64,000 bases of DNA from DATLGB01 sp964242305 (GTDB lineage Bacteria > Actinomycetota > Thermoleophilia > Solirubrobacterales > Solirubrobacteraceae): NCBI GenBank assembly GCA_964242305.1, contig CAXTBB010000003.1, positions 127,339 through 191,338 of the forward strand, read 5' to 3'. The notes beneath the pieces were generated by a model. That model was not told where the DNA came from and ran no database searches. It was given only the letters and a program-made list of their open reading frames with translations. The translations under genes and the position numbers were made by a program. Shown piece by piece: positions 15,438-22,135 of this stretch (the first letter of the stretch is position 1; each line of letters starts with the position of its first letter).

Positions 15438-16178
15438 TCAGACCGCGGGGAGGTCCGACGCTGTGGCGGGGGCGGTGACGCCGGCGGGGAGGCGGCCCTC
15501 GGCGGCGAGCTTGCGCAGGTGGGCGTGCATGGTCAGGATCGCGGCGGGGCGCAGCGGCGCCGGCGCGTCCGACCAGGCCGCGTCGATCAGCGCGTCGTCG
15601 CCGCGCAGGCCGTCCTCCAGAGCCGCGAGCAGGCGGCGCTCGCGGTCCAGGCGGTGGGAGAGGTACTCGTCGAGCTTGGCGTCGGGATCGAGGATCGGCG
15701 GCCCGTGGCCGGGGCCGATCAGCCGCAGGCCCCGGGAGCGCAGCGTGCGCAGCCCGTCGAGGTAGGCGGCCATGTCGCCGGCCACGAACACGCTGCCGGC
15801 GCCGAGCACGACGTCCCCCGCGCAGCAGACGTCGTTCCAGAGGAAGACGACGTGGTCGTCGGCGTGGCCGGGGATCGGCAGCACCTCCAGAACGCCAGGG
15901 TCCCCCAGTGCGACGCCGAGCCGCGAAGCCAGCGCGGAAGCACCCTCGGAATGGTCGCTATGCGAGTGCGTGAGGACGACGCCGCCGGCGCCGCCGCGCT
16001 CCTCCGCCACCGCGGCCACCGCGTCGAGGTGATCGGCCTGCAGCGGCCCGGGGTCCACGACCCAGCACGGGTCGCGCCCGAGGACCCAGGTGTTCGTGCC
16101 GTCCAGGCTCAGCAGCGACGCGTTGTCCGCGCGCACGCGGACGACGTCGAACGAGTCCAGGCGCTCAACGAGCGGCAA
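15438..16178 (-). CDS. MBL-fold metallo-hydrolase
   Basis: 246 residues. The metallo-beta-lactamase signature THSHSDHSEG (H71, H73, D75, H76) and the later PGHADDHVVFL and CAGDVVLG supply the two-metal site. The arrangement and C-terminal helical extension (YLSHRLDRERRLLAALEDGL) resemble LACTB2-type hydrolases or nucleases. The substrate is unknown. The only start that keeps the fold is TTG 16178, overlapping the 3' end of the upstream PQQ-dehydrogenase gene by 14 bases, so the two are co-expressed. Confidence 0.88.
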   Translation of the reverse strand: MPLVERLDSFDVVRVRADNASLLSLDGTNTWVLGRDPCWVVDPGPLQADHLDAVAAVAEERGGAGGVVLTHSHSDHSEGASALASRLGVALGDPGVLEVLPIPGHADDHVVFLWNDVCCAGDVVLGAGSVFVAGDMAAYLDGLRTLRSRGLRLIGPGHGPPILDPDAKLDEYLSHRLDRERRLLAALEDGLRGDDALIDAAWSDAPAPLRPAAILTMHAHLRKLAAEGRLPAGVTAPATASDLPAV

Positions 16179-17346
16179 GGCGGTACACCGGTCCGTTGTT
16201 CGACACGACGTACACCCGCCCGCGCGCGTCCTCGCCGAAGGACGACAGGCCCCCCACCTTCAGGCCGGTGTTGCGGATGCTGGTCACCTTGGGGAGCTTG
16301 AGCTTGGCCGACAGGATCTCGCCCTTGCAGTAATCGCCGTAGAGGTAGCGGCCGTAGGCGCCGGGCACCGCGCGGTCGCGGACGACGACGCCGCCCGTGA
16401 TGGAGCAGTTCCCCGCCGAGTGCCTGGTGACGATCACGGGCCGGACGGCGCCGGGCGCCGACTCGTCCGGGTGATAGCGGCTGTAGCCCTCGTACACGCG
16501 CCAGCCGAAGTTGCGCCCGCGGGCCTTCCCCTTGTGGGCGAAGTCGATCTCCTCGTACTTGTCCTGGCCGACGTCGCCGATGGTGAGGTCGTCCGTCTTG
16601 CGGTCGAAGGCGAAGCGCCACGGGTTGCGCAAGCCGTAGGCGTAGATCTCACGACGCTCGCCGGCCCCGCTGAACGGGTTGTCGGCGGGGATCGTGTAGG
16701 CCGCGCCGCCACTCGCAGCCGGGTCGATGCGCAGCAGCTTGCCGAGCAGCGACGCCTTGTTCTGTGCGTTGCCGTGGACGCCGTGGGCGTCGCCGGCGCC
16801 GCCGCCGTCCCCCGTGCCGATGTAGAGGTGCCCGTCCGGGCCGAACAGCAGCAGGCCGCCGTTGTGGTTGGGCTCGGGATCGGCCATGCGCAGCACGAGG
16901 CGGGCGGACCCGGGGTCGGCGCGGTCCGGCGACGCGGCGGTGTACTCGACGACGCGCTCCTGGGCGCCCTTGTCGGTGTAGTAGACGTAGAAGCGCTTGG
17001 ACGTCGCGTAGTCGGGCGCGAAGGCCATCGACAGCAGGCCCTGCTCACCACCCGACGTGACCAGGTTGCGGATGTCGAGGAAGGTGCTCGTCCGGCCGCC
17101 GCTGCGGACGCGGATGCGGCCGGCCTGCTCGACGACGAAGACGCGCGAGCGGTCACCGGGAGGGGCGGTCACGTAGACGGGCGCCGCGAAGCTGCCGACC
17201 TTGACGAGCTTGAGCCCGTTGCCCTTGCCCTTCGCCGCCGCGGACCCAGGCAGCGGCGTGGCGTCCGCGCCGGTCAGGCGGTCGCCGCCGCCGCACGCGG
17301 CCACGCAGAGTGCGGCGAACAGCAGGACCAATGGGATGCGGCGCAT
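16165..17346 (-). CDS. PQQ-dependent soluble aldose/glucose-sorbosone dehydrogenase family lipoprotein
   Basis: 393 residues. The N-terminus carries a lipobox (LCVAACGGG; Cys18), so the protein should be a membrane-anchored lipoprotein outside the cell. The body is the six-blade propeller of soluble aldose dehydrogenases: GGEQGLLSMAFAPDY, EPNHNGGLLLFGPDGHLYIG, YAYGLRNPWRFAFDR, IGDVGQDKYEEID. The His and Arg residues used for PQQ and calcium are in these motifs. It probably oxidises a sugar outside the cytoplasm. No PQQ synthesis genes are in the window, so the cofactor source is unknown. Confidence 0.92.
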   Translation of the reverse strand: MRRIPLVLLFAALCVAACGGGDRLTGADATPLPGSAAAKGKGNGLKLVKVGSFAAPVYVTAPPGDRSRVFVVEQAGRIRVRSGGRTSTFLDIRNLVTSGGEQGLLSMAFAPDYATSKRFYVYYTDKGAQERVVEYTAASPDRADPGSARLVLRMADPEPNHNGGLLLFGPDGHLYIGTGDGGGAGDAHGVHGNAQNKASLLGKLLRIDPAASGGAAYTIPADNPFSGAGERREIYAYGLRNPWRFAFDRKTDDLTIGDVGQDKYEEIDFAHKGKARGRNFGWRVYEGYSRYHPDESAPGAVRPVIVTRHSAGNCSITGGVVVRDRAVPGAYGRYLYGDYCKGEILSAKLKLPKVTSIRNTGLKVGGLSSFGEDARGRVYVVSNNGPVYRLAAR

Positions 17347-17350
17347 GCCT

Positions 17351-19432
17351 TCAGGCTACGGAGGCGCCCGTGGCGGCTATGCGCCAGGGCCACTCCCCCG
17401 CCGCGTCGAGCGCGAGGGTCCACTGCATGGTGAAGGACGTCTCGCTGCTCCGGCTGCCCGAGATCAGGGCGACCGTGTCGCGGTCCTCGACGTACCGGCG
17501 CCCGCGCACGCGCAGCTCGACGGACAGCGTCGGGGGCGTCGCGGAAGCGTCCAGCGCGGCGATGGTGACGCCGTCGACGACGGGGCCGCGCACCACCGTG
17601 CGCGTCCGGGACGACGCGTCCCCGAGCAGCTCGCGCACCGCCTCCGGCCGGGCGACGGCCTCCAGGTCGGTGTCGGCGCCGTCGACGGCCTCCGCCCACG
17701 CGCTCACCGCGCGCCGCACGGACGTCTCGATCAGGTCGACGTCGAAGCGCCCGTCGGCGAGCGCGAGGTCCATCGCCTGCGCCCTGACACCATCCCCACC
17801 CACCCCGGCGAAGTCGACGTCGACGAGCTCGGCCGGCGAGACGGTCGCCGGCGCGGCCTCGGCGGCGGCGCGCTCGGCCACCGCCTCGTCGTGGATGCGT
17901 GAGTCCGCCCACGGCGAGGCGACGATCTCCGCGTCGAGGTTGTGCACGCCCTCGGCGTCCTGCTCGATCGAAAGGAGCGTCCAGCGACCCTCGCGCTTGG
18001 TCAGCGTCCAGTACTCGCGGATCGCGGTGGCGGCCGACGACTGGCCGTTGTGCATCATGCGGCCGCCGTCGCGGGTCTCGACGTAGTCCAGCGTGCTCGC
18101 CTCGATGCGCACGACCACGCGGTCATCGGCGTCGTCGGCGCGGTTGACCATGCCGACGTACTCGACCCGCGGGTGACCGTTGACCTCGACCCGGTTGTGC
18201 CAGCCGCGGCGCTGGAAGTCGTCCAGCCGCCGGTTCCACTCGACCATCAGGTCGGCGCCGACGAGCCGCCCCAGCTCGGCGCGGTCGCGCTGGTCCCAGG
18301 CGTGCTGAATGGCCACGAACAGGTCCGCCGCCTGCTGGTTGACCGCGTCGGATGCGAACGCCTCGTCGTCGGCGGCCGCCTCGGCGGCCGCGAGCTCGAC
18401 CGTGCGCACCCGCTTGCGGCGCTTGCGGCGCAGCTTGGCCGTGCTGATGGCGCCGGCGATCATCACCACCGCCACGATCATGAGGATGACCAGGATGATC
18501 CCGAAGCCGCCCGCGGCCGACCCGCCGCCGCCGTAGCTTCCGCCCCCGCCGCCGCTGAAGCCGCCACCGCCGCCGGAGAACCCACCGCCGCCACCACCGA
18601 AGCTCGAGCTGCCGCCGCCCGCGCCGGCGAAGGCGGTCGACGCGGCGACGAGGAACGTCAGCAGCACGGCGAGCGGCGGGACGGCACGGCGGAGCATGGG
18701 ACGATTCTTCCCCTCGCGAGCGATCAGGACAAGGGCGACGGGGACGGTGGCGGGTAGGAGGTCGGTCACGAGGAAGAGCTGGTCCCAGGCCAGGCTGGCG
18801 GCCAGGACGGCGAGCGCCAGCAGCGGTTGCCGCGCGCGCTCGATGGCCAGGACGCCGCCGAGGACGGCAGCGGACAGGAAGTCACCGTACCCCAGCGCGG
18901 AGCCGCTGAAGGTCCCGGTCTGCAACTGCGGGAGGCCGGCGGCCGGGACGGCGGCGTTGAGGGTCGCGTTGGGCTCGGTCAGCGACCCCGAGAAGACCAG
19001 GGCGGCGTCGACGATCGCCATCGCCACGAGCCCCGCCTTGACCAGCGGCAGCGGCGCCGAGGCGGCGATCAGTCGACCGAGGGTGACCGTCGAGCCGAGG
19101 ATCAGGAGGTCGCGCGCGAGCTCCGAGCTGAACGCGAGCGCGAACAGCGGGACGGCCAGCAGCGCCAGCCACGGTCGCGCGCCGTGCGCCGCCCAGCCGA
19201 GCGCGAGCGCCGCCCCGACAGGGACGAGCAGGAAGGCCATCCACGTGTAGACGTCGGCGCTGGCCGGCGTGACGGAGATCGCGACGATGCAGACCACGAT
19301 CGAGAGCGGCAGCACCAGCGCCCAGGCGCCGCGGCGGTAGCGCTCGAGCCACGCCGGCAGCCCGGCCGCCGGCAGCGCGACGGCGAGCGCCTGCAGCGCG
19401 GTGAGGACGACGTTGTCGAGGTGGAACCACAT
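17351..19432 (-). CDS. Presenilin-like membrane domain fused to Gly-rich linker and Tim44-like domains
   Basis: 693 residues in one open frame. Residues 1-245 hold about eight membrane helices. Asp142 (MAIVDAALVF) and Asp184 (GYGDFLSAAV) fall as the YD and GxGD aspartates do in presenilin/signal-peptide-peptidase proteases. About residue 246 a second signal-like segment begins (MLRRAVPPLAVLLTFLVAAS), then a long Gly/Ser-rich run, another helix and a basic stretch (KLRRKRRKRVR). FVAIQHAWDQRDRAELGRLV starts a Tim44/NTF2-like domain, with a second similar one near the C-terminus. ATG 18697 could start a separate 448-residue Tim44 protein, so the chain may be two gene products. ATG 19432 overlaps the acetyltransferase stop (TGATG). 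Confidence 0.75.
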   Translation of the reverse strand: MWFHLDNVVLTALQALAVALPAAGLPAWLERYRRGAWALVLPLSIVVCIVAISVTPASADVYTWMAFLLVPVGAALALGWAAHGARPWLALLAVPLFALAFSSELARDLLILGSTVTLGRLIAASAPLPLVKAGLVAMAIVDAALVFSGSLTEPNATLNAAVPAAGLPQLQTGTFSGSALGYGDFLSAAVLGGVLAIERARQPLLALAVLAASLAWDQLFLVTDLLPATVPVALVLIAREGKNRPMLRRAVPPLAVLLTFLVAASTAFAGAGGGSSSFGGGGGGFSGGGGGFSGGGGGSYGGGGSAAGGFGIILVILMIVAVVMIAGAISTAKLRRKRRKRVRTVELAAAEAAADDEAFASDAVNQQAADLFVAIQHAWDQRDRAELGRLVGADLMVEWNRRLDDFQRRGWHNRVEVNGHPRVEYVGMVNRADDADDRVVVRIEASTLDYVETRDGGRMMHNGQSSAATAIREYWTLTKREGRWTLLSIEQDAEGVHNLDAEIVASPWADSRIHDEAVAERAAAEAAPATVSPAELVDVDFAGVGGDGVRAQAMDLALADGRFDVDLIETSVRRAVSAWAEAVDGADTDLEAVARPEAVRELLGDASSRTRTVVRGPVVDGVTIAALDASATPPTLSVELRVRGRRYVEDRDTVALISGSRSSETSFTMQWTLALDAAGEWPWRIAATGASVA

Positions 19433-19941
19433 CAGCCCGGCTCGCGCGGCGGGTCCCCGCGCGGAGCGAGCGGACGCTGGAGCCAGACCACGTCGTGCCA
19501 GGCGCCGTCCTTGTAGCCGATGTCCGCGTAGGTGGCCACTCGCTCGAATCCGAACGCCTCGTGCAGGCCGATGCTGCCGGCGTTGGGCAAGGCGACGCCC
19601 GCCATCGCCCACGTGAAGCCGCGCGTCTCGAGCTCGGGCAGCAGCGCGGCGTACAGCGCCCGGCCGACCCCCTGTCCCTGGCAGGCGGGATCGACGTAGA
19701 CGGCGACGCTGACCGCCCAGCGGTAGGCGCTGCGCTCGTGGAACCCGCCGGCCGACGCGTAGCCGACCACCCGCTCGTCGCGCTCCTCCACCAGCCACAG
19801 GTGCGCGGCGGCGATCCGGATCGCCATCTCCGCGGGGGACGGCGCCTCCTCCTCGAAGGACGCGTGGCTGCCGACCACGGCCGGGGCGTAGATGGCCGCA
19901 CAGACGTCCGCATCACGCGCAGGATCAGCAATCCGGATCAT
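19432..19941 (-). CDS. GNAT-family N-acetyltransferase (phosphinothricin-acetyltransferase-like)
   Basis: 169 residues, family length. IYAPAVVGSHASFEEEAPSP is the PAT/YncA-type start, and VDPACQGQGVGRALYAALLP holds the acetyl-CoA pyrophosphate loop. GSIGLHEAFGFERVATYADI is the usual end of the fold. It transfers acetyl from acetyl-CoA to an amine, and relatives acetylate methionine derivatives or phosphinothricin. The real substrate is unknown. It is first gene of the leftward group that continues into the presenilin/Tim44 fusion. Confidence 0.92.
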   Translation of the reverse strand: MIRIADPARDADVCAAIYAPAVVGSHASFEEEAPSPAEMAIRIAAAHLWLVEERDERVVGYASAGGFHERSAYRWAVSVAVYVDPACQGQGVGRALYAALLPELETRGFTWAMAGVALPNAGSIGLHEAFGFERVATYADIGYKDGAWHDVVWLQRPLAPRGDPPREPG

Positions 19942-19944
19942 CGG

Positions 19945-19965
19945 TTGCCTACTTGCCTATATAGT
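19945..19965 (+). promoter_or_regulatory. Putative promoter of 20015-24895 unit
   Basis: A rare AT-rich patch. TATAGT (19960-19965) makes a good -10 box, preceded by two direct copies of TTGCCT (19945-19950 and 19953-19958). No -35 element at the usual 17-base spacing is clear. The gene downstream has a strong GGAGG seven bases before its ATG. Confidence 0.45.
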
Positions 19966-20014
19966 TGATGGGGAAGGGCGGGTTCCACCGCAGCATTCAA
20001 TCGGAGGCAGGTAA

Positions 20015-22135
20015 ATGAAGGCTCAGAACATACGGCGGCGCCGGGCGTTGGCCTGCGCGGCGATCGGTGCTGCGCTGCTGGCGCCGGGGGTGGCTTCAGC
20101 GCAGGATCCGGGAGGCGACCTCCCCATCAGCTCGCAGTGGCTCTCGAACACGCTGCAGCGGGCGTCGACGACCACCTCGGTCAAGAACAACGTCACCGAG
20201 GGCGCGATCGCGCGCCGCGACGCGGCGGTGGCGGCCTACAAGGCGGCCAAGAACCCGAACCCGCTCTCGCGGCCGGAGTACGGCGTGGTGTGGTCGGCCA
20301 AGCAGAACGGCGCCGACGTCAACGCGTCGGTGATCAGCAAGCTGGTCCAGAACGCGACGGTCAACCCGCAGGGCCTGTCGGACTTGCTCAACCCGCAGTT
20401 CCTCCCCGGCCTGGACGGCTTCCAGGTCATCGACCAGCGCAAGCTCAACGTCGACGGGTCCGAGAACCCCGACTACGGCAAGGTGGTCAACTTCGTCCAG
20501 CTGCCGCTGCCGTGGGGCGTCGAGACGGAGGCCCACCACATGCAGTACCAGTGGGAGGACGGCGAGCCGATCATCGCCGGTGGCCTGTTCAACGACTCGA
20601 CGTTCATCCTCGACCCGGCGGACATCCCGAACCTCACGCTCAAGAACATCATCCCGCCCCAGGACACGCTGGGCGGCTCGATCCCGGACGCGTACGACGC
20701 GGTCGGCGACGGTCGCTTCATCGGCACCTACATGGGCGGCCCGGAGGAGAACTTCGGCGGCTCGCCCGGCGAGGTCGTGACCTTCAAGCCCGACGCCGAG
20801 AAGGGCCTCGTGCTGGAGTCCGAGACGCCGGCCGGCAACGTCGGCGGTGCGGCGGGCGCGGGGAACGCCGGCGGCGTGCCCGAGCCGTGCTCGCTGCGCG
20901 AGGCGCGGCCGCTCGAGACGTGCGCGAACCCGCACGGCATCGAGATCCGCCAGGACATCAAGACGATGATCACGGCCGACTACGCCGAGCCGCGCGAGAT
21001 CGTGCTCGACCCCGTCAAGACGGTCGACAAGTACGCGTTCCGCCCGACGATCCGCAGCTGGGACACGTCCAACCCGGGCAAGCCGGTGCTGAAGTCCGTC
21101 GCCCACGTCCCCAATGGCCCGCTCGAGCCCGCCCAGCGCGCTCATGAGCAGTACGGGATCATGGAGGACGCCAAGACCTGGCCGGACGCCAAGCGCTACA
21201 AGGGCGGCCTCGAGTCCAAGGGCTTCTTCGCCGGGTCCATGTGCGGCGGCGGCGTGTTCTTCACGCCTGACGGCTCCAAGCTCAAGGGCGACGCCTCCAA
21301 GGACTGGGTGCAGGTCTGGAACGACGGCCTGTCCCAGATCAAGGCCTCGGGCGCCACGGTGAGTGAGTTCGAGGACGAGCCGGGCGGGTGCGCCGGCGGC
21401 GCCTGGCATCAGGTCAACCCGTCCAACACGCTGCTGTTCCGGTCCATCCAGGGCCGCAACCCGGGGTCGGACAACTACTTCGACTCCGGCCAGGCGAAGC
21501 TCGTCTACGACCTGGACATCCGGCCGCTGATCAAGTCGGCGCAGGACGGCCACGTGGCCTGCGACCTGTCGCGGGGCATCCACGAGGGTGGCCTGGACCT
21601 GACCGGCATCCAGGTGTTCCAGAAGCTGGCGCAGGGAGAGACGGTGGCGGACTGCCCGAAGCTCAACGACACGCTGGTCGTGCACGACCCGACGACCGGT
21701 GGCCCGCACTGGGCCGCGCTGGACAACCACTCGCTGGACCAGCGGGGCGTGCCGTACCGGCTGACGTTCTCGGACTACTTCGTCGCCCGCTCGGGCGTCG
21801 ACGGTGACCACCGCTACTACACGGTGAACATCTCGCCGCGAGGCAAGCTGTCCTACGACACGTCCTTCCGGGACGAGAAGACGGGTGCCCTGGGCATCGG
21901 CTTCAACCGCCGCAACTGGCCGGGGTCGCCCGACGCCGGCTTCTACAAGCCGCATTCGATGCTGTGGGTGTGCCCGCCCGGCGTGTGCCCGAAGGAGCCG
22001 GCGATCACCAACCGCAAGCTCCCGAAGTCCAAGGCCGCCAAGAGGAAGGCGGCGGCGAGGAAGAAGGCGGCGGCCAAGCGCAAGGCGGCGGCCAAGAAGA
22101 AGAAGGCCAAGGCCAGGGCGCGCACGCGGCGGTAG
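20015..22135 (+). CDS. Exported SBP56/methanethiol-oxidase-like beta-propeller protein with Lys-rich tail
   Basis: 706 residues with a twin-Arg-like signal region (RRRRALACAAIGAALLAPG; cleavage near ASAQD). The body resembles the selenium-binding protein 56/methanethiol oxidase propeller: EAHHMQYQW with the HH pair (H174, H175), PHGIEIRQDIKTMITADYAE, and repeated beta units with DPADIPNL-like turns. Those enzymes bind copper through such histidines. The last 45 residues are nearly all Lys, Ala and Arg, which would bind anionic wall polymers or DNA. Assignment to SBP56 rests on motif memory, so it is moderate. The stop is directly followed by the GTG of a CopC/CopD fusion, and the shared copper theme supports it. 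Confidence 0.7.
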   Translation: MKAQNIRRRRALACAAIGAALLAPGVASAQDPGGDLPISSQWLSNTLQRASTTTSVKNNVTEGAIARRDAAVAAYKAAKNPNPLSRPEYGVVWSAKQNGADVNASVISKLVQNATVNPQGLSDLLNPQFLPGLDGFQVIDQRKLNVDGSENPDYGKVVNFVQLPLPWGVETEAHHMQYQWEDGEPIIAGGLFNDSTFILDPADIPNLTLKNIIPPQDTLGGSIPDAYDAVGDGRFIGTYMGGPEENFGGSPGEVVTFKPDAEKGLVLESETPAGNVGGAAGAGNAGGVPEPCSLREARPLETCANPHGIEIRQDIKTMITADYAEPREIVLDPVKTVDKYAFRPTIRSWDTSNPGKPVLKSVAHVPNGPLEPAQRAHEQYGIMEDAKTWPDAKRYKGGLESKGFFAGSMCGGGVFFTPDGSKLKGDASKDWVQVWNDGLSQIKASGATVSEFEDEPGGCAGGAWHQVNPSNTLLFRSIQGRNPGSDNYFDSGQAKLVYDLDIRPLIKSAQDGHVACDLSRGIHEGGLDLTGIQVFQKLAQGETVADCPKLNDTLVVHDPTTGGPHWAALDNHSLDQRGVPYRLTFSDYFVARSGVDGDHRYYTVNISPRGKLSYDTSFRDEKTGALGIGFNRRNWPGSPDAGFYKPHSMLWVCPPGVCPKEPAITNRKLPKSKAAKRKAAARKKAAAKRKAAAKKKKAKARARTRR

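Noticed and set aside
18535..18620. Repeated CCGCCGCC tracts in the presenilin/Tim44 gene as a separate repeat element
   Set aside because: They encode the Gly/Ser-rich linker of that protein in frame.
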